A stretch of 64,000 nt of DNA, from the NCBI RefSeq assembly GCF_013170805.1, contig NZ_CP051293.1, forward strand, positions 6,950,001 through 7,014,000. Direction: 5' to 3'. This DNA comes from Mesorhizobium sp. NZP2077 (GTDB taxonomy: Bacteria > Pseudomonadota > Alphaproteobacteria > Rhizobiales > Rhizobiaceae). The notes under the pieces were generated by a model that searched no databases, was not told the origin of the DNA, and worked only from the letters and a program-made list of their open reading frames with translations. A program made the position numbers and the translations under genes. Of the stretch, positions 48,371 through 58,188 are shown piece after piece. Within the stretch, counting starts at the first letter, position 1; each line of letters starts with the position of its first letter.

Positions 48371-48610
48371 CGGATCTCAATCCCAGGCGGCCTTTGCTGC
48401 CGCTGACCACGGCCCCGGTCATCAGGCGGTATTCCCGTTGCGGTCTGGCCTTAGTCCGCACATCGACCACTGCGGCGATCTCGACGCCGCGCGCCAATAG
48501 ATCCAGCGCAGTGCGGTGCCTATCGTCATCGTTGGTGAAGATCGCGACCTGTCGGGCGGGGCTGACGGCCCACCGATTGGCATAGGCGCGGATCGCTCCG
48601 GCAGCATGAC
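48340..48610 (-). pseudogene. Sarcosine oxidase alpha subunit (SoxA) fragment, inverted
   Basis: The minus-strand stretch IRAYANRWAVSPARQVAIFT, NDDDRHRTALDLLARGVEIA, AVVDVRTKARPQ and SGSKGRLGLRSVEVA matches the internal NAD-binding domain of SoxA (usual pattern VFTNNDDAYRTALDL…GVEVAAVVD). It lies opposite to soxB, so an inversion took place. Only about 90 residues of an approximately 1000-residue protein remain. Confidence 0.7.
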
Positions 48611-49350
48611 ATGGCGCGATCACTGCCGCGCAGCCAAGAAGCGGGCTCGCAAAATCCAGTTCACGCGCGGTCGACCCAACCGGGTCCAACTCTACCGCGA
48701 GCTGATCGCAATCACCCGTGCGACCTTGGCCTATCTGGAGCAGGCGAGCGAGCCTTTGGCCGTGGCGAGCATACCGTTTGGCCGGCGAGCCGGTGCCCGC
48801 CGGCGAGAAGTTGGTCAGCCTGTTCGAAGAGCATGCCGATATCATCGTCAAAGGCAGCCGCGATACCGAATACGGCCACAAGCTCACCCTCAACACCGGC
48901 AGGCGCGGAATGATCCTCGATCTGATGATCGAAGCAGGCAACCCAGCCGACAGCGACCGCTTGCTGCCGATGCTTTTGCGCCACATCGCCCCCTATGGTC
49001 CGGCACCACGGCAAGCGGCGGCCGATGGCGGCTTCGCCACGCGCAACAACCTGGCCACAGCCAAGGCGTGGGGCGTTTGCGACATGGCCTTCCACAAGAA
49101 AGCTGGCCTGAGGATCGAGGACATGGTCAGAAGCAAGTGGGTCTATCGCAAGCTGCGCAACTTCCGCGCCGGCATCGAGGCCGGCATTTCATGCCTCAAG
49201 CGTGCTTACGGTTTGGCGCGTTGCACTTGGCGGCCTCGATCACTTCAAGACCTACGTCCGCTCCTCGGTCGTGGCCTACAACCTCGTCATCCTCACGCGC
49301 CTCAAGCCGACCAGAACTGCCCCCGGGATCGCAGGTTGCCCCGCGCTGAC
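48607..49350 (+). pseudogene. ISNCY/IS1182-type DDE transposase, frameshifted C-terminal part
   Basis: After a first frame (RKIQFTRGRPNRVQLYRELI, ATLAYLEQASEPL) the second frame gives VSLFEEHADIIVKGSRDTEY, GHKLTLNTGRRGMILDLMIE, APRQAAADGGFATRNNL (second catalytic Asp region), VRSKWVYRKLRNFRAGIEAG and ISCLKRAYGLARCTW (Glu region). The end, from about 49215, is in a third frame. The N-terminal part is missing. Confidence 0.7.
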
Positions 49351-49494
49351 CGATGCCGGCCGCCACCGCACACGCCGGTGACACTATTTTGGCGACAAAC
49401 AACACTCTTCGACCCGTCCGCGCCCGTCAAGGCACCTTCAATCGCGCGCAACCCATTGTAAAGGCACTGAAATACGCACGTTTATGGACGGAAA

Positions 49495-50040
49495 CTAGCC
49501 TAGCGTCGAGTGCCTTCGCCGAGGGTTATAGAAGCGCTCGATGTAATCGAACACATCCGCCCTGGCGTTATCTCTCGTCCTGTAGACCTTGCGGGCTGTC
49601 CGCTCGGTCTTGAGCGACGAGAAGAAGCTCTCCATCGCAGCGTTGTCCCAGACGTTGCCCGACCGGCTCATTGAGCAGGTGATGCCGTGATCGGCCATCA
49701 GGCGCTGGAATTGCTCGCTCGTATATTGGGCGGATTCAAGCGGTCGTCGCAACACCTGAACGAAGGAGGTTGCGGCCTTTTTTAGGATGTCGCGCTCCGC
49801 CTTTAGCTTCGCGACCTCCTTGCGCAGCCGGTCAATCTCCAACTCCTCGGGCTCCATCTGTCCGTGGCCGGGAAAGGCATGCTGCGGATCGGCCGATAGA
49901 TCGCGCACCCATTTGCGCATCACGTTCTCGTGGAGATCGAGATCGCGGGCCGCCTGCGCCACCGCAACGCCCCGATCCTTCACCAGCCTCACTGCCTCAA
50001 GCTTGAACTCGCGGCTGAACTTCCTTCTCTGCATTTCCAC
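49495..50040 (-). pseudogene. IS3-family OrfA fused to OrfB C-terminus by internal deletion
   Basis: Residues 1-95 are a normal IS3 OrfA (QRRKFSREFKLEAVRLVKDR, HENVMRKWVRDL, leucine zipper RLRKEVAKLKAERDILKKA). After about residue 100 it jumps into the last third of OrfB (SAQYTSEQFQRLMADHGITC, SGNVWDNAAMESFFSSLKTE with the catalytic Glu, YIERFYNPRRRHSTLG). The junction carries GCGACGACCGCTTGAATCCG, which recurs in the same position of another IS3 remnant at 60596. The frame is open, but most of the catalytic core is gone. Confidence 0.8.
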
Positions 50041-50051
50041 TCTCCGGTCCC

Positions 50052-50519
50052 TTAAACACCCTTATCTCGGTGTCCACGAAAACCGGCAGCAGGCCAGATG
50101 GAGCCGTCTGTGTTGGGCTCGTCAATAAGTCGTAGCAGCCTGGCCTCTTCGACATCGCTGGGCAGCAGGAACTGTTGAGACTTGAACCCAACAGCTGCGC
50201 TTGTCTGGCTTTCCTCTTCACATAAACCGAGCTGGCCGGGTCCTCGCCGACTAACACGACAGGCCAAGACTGAAGTGGCATTACATTCGGTTTGAACCAA
50301 GGCCACATCGCGCGCGACGCGAGTGCGCAGGGCTTCGGCAATCACCTTCCCATTAATCTGGATAGCATTCATGATTAGATCCGGGAACTCCGTCGAGTAG
50401 TTGTGAAGAACTGTCTGCCATTCCAGTTGTGCGCTGGCACTCATTTTCTCGGGCTGGACATATGTGCAAAGCAATTGCCGCCATGGCGATTGGCCGTCGC
50501 CAAGCCAAAATCTTGACAC
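50052..50519 (-). CDS. Hypothetical protein, weakly phasin-like
   Basis: A 155-residue frame with helical character (LEWQTVLHNYSTEFPDLIMN, then GKVIAEALRTRVARDVALVQ) that faintly recalls phasin-family granule proteins. The C-terminal third runs into the IS3 end and is probably not original. No clear ribosome site. It may be a truncated gene. Confidence 0.35.
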   Translation of the reverse strand: MSRFWLGDGQSPWRQLLCTYVQPEKMSASAQLEWQTVLHNYSTEFPDLIMNAIQINGKVIAEALRTRVARDVALVQTECNATSVLACRVSRRGPGQLGLCEEESQTSAAVGFKSQQFLLPSDVEEARLLRLIDEPNTDGSIWPAAGFRGHRDKGV

Positions 50520-50709
50520 CGTCAGCTTGGCAATGCGTCCAACCAGCTTTTGACATTCGTCGACTCCTGAGAGGTTCGGACGGCGCTATAACTTGATCGT
50601 CATTCAAGAAACCGATAGAAACTCATCCTAATGCATCCCTTTTATGAATGTGGCTGACGCCTGCTCGAACAACGCTCGCGCCACCCTTATCGCAAGGCAA
50701 AGCCCGCAG

Positions 50710-51675
50710 ATGGTGACGCTGAAGCAACTTGAAACCCTGCACTGGATCGCGCAGCTTGGTACGTTCGAGCGGGCGGCGGCCAAACTCAATACGACGCAAT
50801 CAGCGATCTCCAAACGAATCGTGGAGCTTGAGGCGTCAACACGTCTGGCTCTCTTCGATCGCAGTCAGCGCGGGGCCCGTCTGACCGAACAGGGGGAACA
50901 GCTTCTCTCTTTAGGCCGGGATATGCTCTACATGCAGCAGCAGATCCTGGAACTAAAGGACGCCGAACAACCACCGTCCAGACATCTTCGCTTAGGCGTT
51001 ACGGAAATGTGTGCGCTCTCGTGGCTTCCGAGATTGGTTTCGGCAATCCAAGACGAATATCCAACAGTCAGCCTCGAGCCGGAAGTTGATATGAGCCGCA
51101 ATCTCTATGATCGGCTGCTTGAGGACACCATCGATATCATCGTCATACCCGAAGCATTTTCTGACCCCGAGATTACATCAGTCCGAATCGCCGAAGTGTC
51201 CAACGTCTGGACCGCCCGTCCGGGAATGATCAAAACCCGCCGCGCACTCGATTTCGGAAAACTTGCAGAATATACTATATTGGCTCAAGGGAGCCGGTCT
51301 GGGTCGAGCCTGCTAATCAACAAGTGGTTGAGAGCGAACGGGATTGCGTTCCAACGCACGATCTCGTGTGACAGTTTGACGGCTGTTATAGGGTTGGTGA
51401 CTGCGGGCATTGGAGTAAGCTACCTGCCGCAACAGTGCTTCCATCCCCTTGTCAATGAGAACAAGCTCGCGATCGTCCCCGTCAAACCTACTTTGCCACC
51501 GATACCATATGCGGCCATGTACAGAAATGATCGGCCCTCAGTGTTTACTACAGCGATCGCAGATCTTGCGGGGAGGGTCTGCGACTTCTCGTTCCAAGGA
51601 CGGGATAACCAAACTGAGGAATCCAGAAAGTTCGAGGTTGCGCGCAAGGCATCGATGCCGCGAGAAAACGAATGA
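50710..51675 (+). CDS. LysR-family transcriptional regulator
   Basis: About 321 residues. N-terminal HTH: MVTLKQLETLHWIAQLGTFE, AAAKLNTTQSAISKRIVELE; then an effector domain of two lobes (RLGVTEMCALSWLPRLVSAI; FQRTISCDSLTAVIGLVTAG; GIGVSYLPQQCF). An earlier ATG at 50644 adds 22 residues; 50710 matches the usual LysR start. It is not a NodD by its N-terminus. It is nevertheless the only LysR protein in a window with six LysR-type boxes, so it is a candidate for binding them. Neighbours are IS debris, so no target is evident beside it. Confidence 0.88.
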   Translation: MVTLKQLETLHWIAQLGTFERAAAKLNTTQSAISKRIVELEASTRLALFDRSQRGARLTEQGEQLLSLGRDMLYMQQQILELKDAEQPPSRHLRLGVTEMCALSWLPRLVSAIQDEYPTVSLEPEVDMSRNLYDRLLEDTIDIIVIPEAFSDPEITSVRIAEVSNVWTARPGMIKTRRALDFGKLAEYTILAQGSRSGSSLLINKWLRANGIAFQRTISCDSLTAVIGLVTAGIGVSYLPQQCFHPLVNENKLAIVPVKPTLPPIPYAAMYRNDRPSVFTTAIADLAGRVCDFSFQGRDNQTEESRKFEVARKASMPRENE

Positions 51676-51924
51676 TTTTCCTCTCCTTAATGGCTTTTAC
51701 TGCGAGCTTCATCCCTATCAAAGCTATCCATACCGCCTGATCCACTTTTCGGATCGATGCTCAAGCCCGCAGCGCGCCCTGCGGACCGTTGAAGCGGCAG
51801 TTCCAGAGCGCCAATGCTCCCGTTCCCTCTTGCCTTGGTTGTCGGTGCTCGATGTCGTTCGTCGCGCAGGCGTATTCGAAGGCATGGCCCAGAAGGGTTC
51901 GCCGTTTGCGATGGCTTCCTTGAT

Positions 51925-52532
51925 CAATGGCACGGCCGAACCGCCGGCGCCGGGCGGCGCGCTCATCGATCGGACTGCCGCTGCCGCTCGATGCCCCTGC
52001 CATTCGCATGTTCCGGATGGTCATTGACGAGGCACGCGGCCTGATCCGGCAACGCAATGAGATCGAAGCGCAGGCCGATGAGCTGTTGCGGCACAGCCAG
52101 GATTATCAGCTCCTACGCCAGATCCCCGGCATCGGGCCGATCAATGCGCTGACGATCATTGCCGAAGCCGGCGATCTTCGCCGTTTCGGTCATCATCGCC
52201 AGTTTCTAAAGTTCTGCGGGCTGAACCTCTCGACACAGCAGTCAGGCCAATATCGGGGCCAGACCCGCCTTTCCAAATTCGGCAATGCTCGGCTGCGCCG
52301 CACCCTGTGGATCGCCGGACAAGTCGCCATCCGCCAGCGGGAGAATGGCTTCCGTCATAAGTTCGAACGCTACATTGCTAGGGATCGCGACAATCCCGAT
52401 CTACGCCGCAAGGCAATGACCGCTATTACCGCCAAGATGGCGCGCGTCGTGCACGCTGTCGTCAAAGGTGGTTCCGACTACCGGCCCTTCGTTGAAGGGC
52501 GGGTGCCAGGTGGAAGAACCTCTGTCAGCTAG
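51925..52532 (+). pseudogene. IS110-family transposase C-terminal half
   Basis: The open frame carries RQIPGIGPINALTIIAEAGD, FCGLNLSTQQSGQYRGQTRL and GNARLRRTLWIAGQVAIRQR, the transposase-20 domain with its serine region. The N-terminal DEDD domain is absent; the first 35 codons are unrelated. It belongs to the IS1111-like branch rather than to the intact element at 39.7 kb. Confidence 0.75.
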
Positions 52533-52739
52533 GGCCGTGAGGGCATCGCTTCGATGACCCTGTAGATAATGTTCGGGTCTTCCGCCTGGATCAGAAGCTC
52601 GTGTTGAGGACGGTGAGGGCCGCCTCCGTGCGTACCCTTTGTTTGCTATGGACGAGACCTTTTCCCTTGCCGGTGGAAGCCGCCTGTTTCGACGACTTGA
52701 CCAACGTCACGCAGCGAGAGCATGCTGGCGGATAGAGAG

Positions 52740-53291
52740 ACCTTGACTGCAGGCTCCATTTCGTTCCGCGCTTAGGACGTTGTCGGTGAGGACGGTGTGC
52801 TTCTTGTAGGGAACGGCCGCGATCAGGCGCAGCAGGAAGTCTCTCGATATGGCGGTGGTGGCCTTCTCATGCAGTTCGACTCACCTCCGGCGAAGTCGAT
52901 GTGGAAGTAGCCGATCGGATAGCTCTTGAACTTCTTCTTCGCCGGCTTGTCGCCTTCTACGTCCGGCAGGCGCTGCAGGCAGCGATGCAGTGACGAGCGC
53001 GTCAGGTGTGGGATCGTCGGTGGTAAGGCATAGAGGCAGTCATCGAGTGGCAACAGAGTGTAGCGCCGGAAGACGACGATGACGGCCTCCTCCTCGGGCA
53101 AGAGCACTGTCGATCTAGGCTCTCTCGGACCGGTCGGCAAATCGGCCACCGAGGTCCTCTGCCGCCATTTGGCGACGGTCTTCTGGTTTCCCATAGCGTT
53201 TGGCGAGGCTCCTCAGGCTTCTCTTGACTATGCTGTATCGCTCAACGGATCGCCTCTGTCGTCGTGGCGCTCCCATGAAGAACCTGGCCCA
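52740..53291 (-). pseudogene. IS481-family transposase, frameshifted
   Basis: From ATG 53291 (MGQVLHGSATTTEAIR) the frame breaks, then continues KTVAKWRQRTSVADLPTGPR, LPLDDCLYALPPTIPHLTRS and KSYPIGYFHIDFA (first catalytic Asp), then after another shift LLRLIAAVPYKKHTVLTDNV (second Asp). The order and motifs are those of IS481; the C-terminal third is missing. Confidence 0.75.
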
Positions 53292-53760
53292 TAGCGCATC
53301 CCTTGATTCGGAGGACAAGGATGCCCATCAACGCCTGGGATCAAACAGTCCGCATCGACGCGCGCGCCGTGGCATCGAAATGGACCTCGATCTCCCCAGG
53401 ATTGGTATTCATAACGACCAAGAAAGGAGAATTCGAACGCCGCAGGTCAGGCTCAACGCCGGCCTGTTCCAGGAATGCCTCGCCCGACACCTTCAACCGC
53501 GCCAGGATATCGGAGACGCCGGCAGCGTCGAAGCGCCGTGTCGAGGTCAGGAAAACCGCTTTCCTCCCGCGAGATATCCGAGATCAACCCGCCGAACGCG
53601 CTCAATCCGGCCATGAAGCGGGACTCATGTAGCGTTTCAACCCCAATATGTCGGCCGGCGATGTCACGTTGTCTACATATACACGCGTTGAGACCTGCGG
53701 CCGCTGATGTCAGCTGACCCAGGCCACGGCTTTCCATTCCGCCATGGCCTGCAGGCAGTG
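53292..53760. other. Unassigned debris between IS481 and IS6 remnants
   Basis: A minus-strand frame (AAGVSDILARLKVSGEAFLE) shows protein-like sequence without a family I recognise. No intact gene, start or terminator is evident. Confidence 0.35.
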
Positions 53761-53762
53761 AA

Positions 53763-54035
53763 TATGTGTAGCGAGAGCGGAGCGTTTTGAGCGGGACGAG
53801 CCGAGAAGATCGAAACGAAGCGTTGCAGTGCTCCTGGTGATCGGAAGCCTTGCATCATCCGCTCCCGTTTTCGCAGCGGCACATGTGCATTCTCCGCCCG
53901 GTTGCGGCGCAAGCAACAAGTGTAGCGCGGACCGAACTTGATGCCCTACCGGCGGATTGTCTCATACGAAACCACGATCCCGCGCTCCAGTAGCATTTCC
54001 TCTACCAGACGCAGGCTCAAGGGAACCTGTAGTAG
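53763..54035 (-). mobile_element. IS6-family element remnant (smaller copy)
   Basis: Bases 53763-53905 match 34910-35050 (including ATGTGTAGCGAGAG and GATCGGAAGCCTTGCATC), and 53905-54035 match 35330-35460, so this is the same IS6 element with its middle deleted. It has the same orientation as the larger copy at 34910. Confidence 0.7.
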
Positions 54036-54179
54036 AGCGAAACCGCATCGGCGATGATCTGCGGCGGGGAACGATGGCGTTGTAGCTGACGGTGTGGTGT
54101 TCTGACATCGATCTATGCCGCAAATCTTTGAACGCGAGTTAAGTTGATAACGCCCTCGTCGGTCGAGGGGGCCCGTCGC

Positions 54180-54472
54180 CGCTCGGCCCGCCGCGGCGTC
54201 CTCGGTCCGAGACGTTCCTGCACAAGCAGCGGCCGCATCCGCCCGTCTTCGCCATGAATGGGCTCGACGGCTATCTGGCGGCGCTCATCATCGGTCCGCG
54301 CTTCATCGACTCGCGCCAATGGATTCCTCTGTTTGCAGGCGAGAAAGCGCTGATGGCGCTCGAAGGCACGACCGAGGCGCTCGCCGTTCAGACGCTCGTT
54401 GCCAACTATAACCGGATATCGATCGGGCTTGTCGAAACGCCGGAACCTGGCGCGCTTTGCGCAACGCAATGA
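54180..54472 (+). pseudogene. UPF0149/YecA-family protein fragment
   Basis: FAMNGLDGYLAALIIGPRFI, SRQWIPLFAGEKAL and TLVANYNRISI resemble the UPF0149 (YgfB/YecA) domain (usual pattern LDGFLTA…P…I.PSEWLP). No start or complete domain; the C-terminal SEC-C zinc site is absent. Probably a relic. Confidence 0.5.
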
Positions 54473-54983
54473 CGATTCCTTCGACCCTTCCACTGGTCGA
54501 CGCCCCGTTCTCCGCGGTCATGCCGCAGCCCGGCGACATCATCGCCCCGATCCGGGCCACAACGGGGTGAACTCCCGTCTCGACGACGCGGGCGTCGCCG
54601 CCGTTGCAAAAAACGGCGTCGCCATCCGCTCGTACTTCATGCCCAAGCGAGTCAAAGCGGCCCGCATCTGAACCCTGCCTCTGTCAAGCAAGGACAGCCA
54701 TGCGGTGCTCGTGACGCTTACGATCAAAATGGCGGCCTTTGAACATGACAAACTCCCGGAAAAAAGAGCAAGCGTCATGCAGCAAATGACCTTTCCGAAA
54801 AGTTTGCAGAACCCGGCTGATTGAGCGCACTCTCAGTTCTGGTAGGTGCGCGCATCTTCTGTGCTGGTTAATGTGCCGCTCGCTCGCAGATCAAACGCAC
54901 TGAAACTGCCCGAGTGCCATTCGGGAATGTGATTTCGTTGATGCGGGCATTGCATTGTGAGGGCTGGTGGAGAGGATCTTGGA
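54473..54983. other. Upstream region of the aldolase-ligase-ACP cluster
   Basis: No gene recognised in 54473-54800. The cluster promoter is expected in 54800-54980; I found no copy of the nod-box-like element here and no clear hairpin. Confidence 0.4.
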
Positions 54984-56060
54984 ATGAGCGAACGTCTGCG
55001 CTTATTGGATACGACGCTTCGGGACGGTAGCTACGTCATCAACTTCCAGTTCACCGCGCGCGATACGGCCCTCGTCGCGGGACAGCTGGAAGCTGCTGGC
55101 TTCGAGCTAATCGAGATCGGGCATGGGATTGGCCTTGGAGCGTCGCAGCGAAATTGCCGCCGTGCTGCGGAAACGGACGAGGCCTATTTGGCCGCCGCCG
55201 CAGACACGTTGAAGCGCGCCATGTGGGGGATGTTCTGCATCCCTGGGGTCGCGACCCTGCAGCAAATCGATATGGCGGCGGATTACGGCATGAAGTTCAT
55301 CCGTGTAGGAACCGACGTCGCCGACGTTCCTGATTCCAAGGAGTTTATCGGGCGGGCGAAGAAACATGGCATGTTCGTCTGCGCCAACTACATGAAATCA
55401 TACGTCGCCGCGCCCGAGGACTTCGCGCGCAATGCGCTGCTATCGAAGCAATATGGTGCAGATGTCGTCTACATCGTAGACTCCGCCGGTGGGATGTTAA
55501 CGCGTGATATGGAAAGCTATTTCCGCGCGGTGCGCGACGTTTGTGACGTTAAGATAGGCTTCCATGGTCACAATAATCTTGGTCTTGGGGTAGCCAACGC
55601 GGTCCGTGCGGCGGAGCTAGGAGCGGCGATCGTCGATACATCGCTGCAAGGCATGGGCCGCAGCGCGGGAAATACGCCCACCGAGTTGTTCATCGCCGTC
55701 ATGGAGCGACTCGGGGTGGCCATGGGCTTCGATCCGTTGCGCGTCATGGACATCGGCGAGAAGTACATCAAGCCGCTCATTCGCCGCGATGGGCTAAACT
55801 CGCTCGATATCGTGGCTGGATATGCACAGTTTCACTCGAGCTATATGGATGTGATCAGGGAGTTTTCGAGCAAGTTCGGAGTCGATCCGCGCAAACTCAT
55901 CATCGCCTTATGCGAAAGAGACAAGGTCAATGCCCCGCGGGCCATGGTCGAAGACTTGGCGCAAGCGCTTAGCGCGGAGCCGGAAGACGCTTTCTCGGCC
56001 AGATTCCTCCTCGACCGATATTACGGGGCCGAACAGAAGCCGGAGCCGACGAGATTCTGA
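54984..56060 (+). CDS. DRE-TIM metallolyase, 4-hydroxy-2-oxovalerate aldolase/HMGL-like
   Basis: About 358 residues. The N-terminal signature LLDTTLRDGSY supplies the Arg-Asp pair, and GFHGHNNLGLGVAN the metal-binding His-x-His. RVGTDVADV and VYIVDSAGGMLTRDM fit the aldolase branch (4-hydroxy-2-oxovalerate aldolase-like) better than isopropylmalate synthases. It makes or splits a C-C bond next to a 2-oxo acid. Start ATG 54984, in preference to the GTG at 54957. Its stop overlaps the start of the AMP ligase (TGATG). Related proteins occur in some surface-polysaccharide loci, where their role is little known. Confidence 0.82.
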   Translation: MSERLRLLDTTLRDGSYVINFQFTARDTALVAGQLEAAGFELIEIGHGIGLGASQRNCRRAAETDEAYLAAAADTLKRAMWGMFCIPGVATLQQIDMAADYGMKFIRVGTDVADVPDSKEFIGRAKKHGMFVCANYMKSYVAAPEDFARNALLSKQYGADVVYIVDSAGGMLTRDMESYFRAVRDVCDVKIGFHGHNNLGLGVANAVRAAELGAAIVDTSLQGMGRSAGNTPTELFIAVMERLGVAMGFDPLRVMDIGEKYIKPLIRRDGLNSLDIVAGYAQFHSSYMDVIREFSSKFGVDPRKLIIALCERDKVNAPRAMVEDLAQALSAEPEDAFSARFLLDRYYGAEQKPEPTRF

Positions 56061-57649
56061 TGCAGACATGGTCCACACGGCTGGCTCGCATTTTCGGCGA
56101 TAACGCCGAACGCGCGTACATGATCGACTCCGCGACCGGCGAGGTGACGACGTATGCAGACCTGGCCCGCCGATCGGCTTCTCTGGTCAAGCAACTCGAG
56201 CGTCACGGGATAAAGCGGGGGGACCGGGTCGGAGTTCTGCTGCCCAACGGTGCGGCTTTCGCCACGGTCTATTTTGCATGTCTTTTTGGTGGCCTGACAG
56301 CAGTTCCGGTAAACAATGCCTTGTCTCACAAAGAACGCGCATTCGTCCTGAAGAATTCTCGTTTGTCGGCACTCCTGACGGGCGGGATGGGCGATGGGAT
56401 TGCTTCTGCGGATACCGATCACTATCAGGAGACTTCACCGTTTCGCCCGCTAATACTGACAATTTGCAGTGACGGCTCGATGGCAGGCCGCTCACTGCAG
56501 GTTGCAAAGCAAGATGAAATGGATCGCTACATGGCCACGATCGACGATGATCGTCTCTGGTCGATTCATTTTACGTCCGGAACGACAGGCCTTCCGAAGG
56601 GCGTGGCCCATCGAGTCGGCGCCTTGCTTGGAAACGCTCACTCGTTCAACAGCACCTTTGGGATCGGCCGCGACAGCCGATTTGTGCATGTTATGCCGAT
56701 GCCTTACATGGCCGGATTTCTGAACACGCTATTGGGCGCATTTACCACAGAAGCATCGATTATTCTTGCGCCGCAGTTTGGGCCCCGAAGCGCGCTGCGC
56801 TTCTGGGAATCGGTAAAGGCGTATGGTGGAGATACAATCTGGATGTCGCCGACGATGCTTGCCGCATTAACGCGGATAGATCGTGGTGAAGTTGGGATCG
56901 AGCTCTGTCGCTCGAAGGCGATTCGGATCTTTAGTGCGACGGCGCCATTGTCCACCAAGGTGCGGCGCGAGTTCGAAACCAAATACGGAGTCGAAGTGAC
57001 TGAGAGCTATGGTCTTTCGGAATTGCTGCTGATTGCGGCAAATGCCGGCCCTGCCGGGCGAAAGGACTTGTCAGTGGGGCCTTGCCTGCCGGAAGTCCGC
57101 ATCACTATTCGCAATGGAGCGGGAGCGGAGGTGGCAGCCGGCAGCGATGGCGCCATTTTCGTCCACACCCCGTTCGCGTCCGCCGGCTACATCGATTTCG
57201 ACACGGGTGCCCCCGCGGCGCCGGCAAGATTCTGGTTCGACACCGGAGACGTCGGCCACTTGGACGATGACGGATATCTCTACGTCACGGGGCGCGTAAA
57301 GGATCTGATCATCCGAGGGGGCTTCAATATCAGTCCGCGGCAGATCGAAGAGGTTCTGCTCCAGCACCCAGCCGTCAACGACGCCGCAGTAGTCGGCATT
57401 CCTCACGATTTCTATGGCGAGCAGGTGGTCGCGGCGTTCATACCTAATGTTGGCGTCAAACTAGAGGATGTCCTGGCAAGCTTGCGCGAGCAGTGCCTTT
57501 CGGCTCTGGGGCCTTCGACGGTGCCGGACCGGTTCGTTGCCTTTGATGTGTTTCCGGTGACGAATTTTGGGAAAATTCGGAAGCTGGCGATAAGAGAGGT
57601 GCTCATTGAAAGCGACCAAAGCGGCAGCGTGACGGGGGCTGGCTCGTGA
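56060..57649 (+). CDS. AMP-dependent acyl/aryl-CoA or carrier-protein ligase
   Basis: 529 residues, ANL superfamily. Core motifs in order: IHFTSGTTGLPKGVAHR (phosphate loop), VTESYGLSELLL, YLYVTGRVKDLIIRGGFNIS (hinge with Asp), and near the C-terminus NFGKIRKLAIRE with the adenylation Lys. Complete and apparently active. As the cluster encodes a carrier-protein domain (58189-59124), it may load that carrier rather than CoA (inference). It is translationally coupled on both sides: TGATG with the aldolase and GTGA with the next gene. Confidence 0.87.
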   Translation: MQTWSTRLARIFGDNAERAYMIDSATGEVTTYADLARRSASLVKQLERHGIKRGDRVGVLLPNGAAFATVYFACLFGGLTAVPVNNALSHKERAFVLKNSRLSALLTGGMGDGIASADTDHYQETSPFRPLILTICSDGSMAGRSLQVAKQDEMDRYMATIDDDRLWSIHFTSGTTGLPKGVAHRVGALLGNAHSFNSTFGIGRDSRFVHVMPMPYMAGFLNTLLGAFTTEASIILAPQFGPRSALRFWESVKAYGGDTIWMSPTMLAALTRIDRGEVGIELCRSKAIRIFSATAPLSTKVRREFETKYGVEVTESYGLSELLLIAANAGPAGRKDLSVGPCLPEVRITIRNGAGAEVAAGSDGAIFVHTPFASAGYIDFDTGAPAAPARFWFDTGDVGHLDDDGYLYVTGRVKDLIIRGGFNISPRQIEEVLLQHPAVNDAAVVGIPHDFYGEQVVAAFIPNVGVKLEDVLASLREQCLSALGPSTVPDRFVAFDVFPVTNFGKIRKLAIREVLIESDQSGSVTGAGS

Positions 57650-58180
57650 GCGATCATGTCATTCGCCTGGAACTGCGCGGCTGTGACGTTTGTGCAAGCA
57701 ACGATCTGGCGTCGCTTTCGGCGCAATCAGCTTTCACTCGTACCCATACCGGATCGGTCCAGTTCGACGTGGCGAGCGCGAGTTGCAAGGGTTGTGGCTT
57801 TGTATTTGTCTCTCCTGTTTTCTCCGACGAAGATCTTAATGACTATTATTCCAACTCAAATATTCCCTTCACCGGAGGTGATCGGCGCAAATCTTTCCAC
57901 CCGGTTCCACCTCGGGGTAGCGGCAAAATTCTTCGGCAAATTCCGGGTTCCAGATCATGTTGTCGCCGCTTCCCGCCCGAAAAGGCGGGCGATTTTGGAC
58001 AGCCATCATGGTCTGACGCCAGATGCCGCAAACAGAAGATTGTTTTGGCTGCCGGACCTTTCATTTTCGCGAGAACCCATGCGCGCAATTCTTGTGCAGA
58101 TCGAGCGATGGACGAACATGCATTTTGAGGGAGCGATGCTTACATCGTCGATCCCTTTTATCTCGGTAGTAGCGGGGAGT
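57646..58180 (+). pseudogene. C-methyltransferase-like protein, zinc-binding N-terminus only
   Basis: From GTG 57646, overlapping the ligase stop, the protein begins CDVCASNDLASLSA then CKGCGFVFVSPVFSDEDLND and YYSNSNIPF, the two-knuckle zinc domain that starts many SAM-dependent C-methyltransferases of sugar and polysaccharide clusters. After about 80 residues homology is lost, and none of the three frames continues with a SAM-binding GxGxG motif; the region 57890-58180 looks like foreign or scrambled DNA. The gene is therefore truncated, while its neighbours are intact. Confidence 0.65.
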
Positions 58181-58188
58181 TCAGAAAA

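Noticed and set aside
50710..51675. Calling the LysR protein NodD.
   Set aside because: NodD proteins begin with a conserved MRFKGLDLNLLVALD-type segment; this one begins MVTLKQLETLHWIAQ, so only a generic LysR call is justified.
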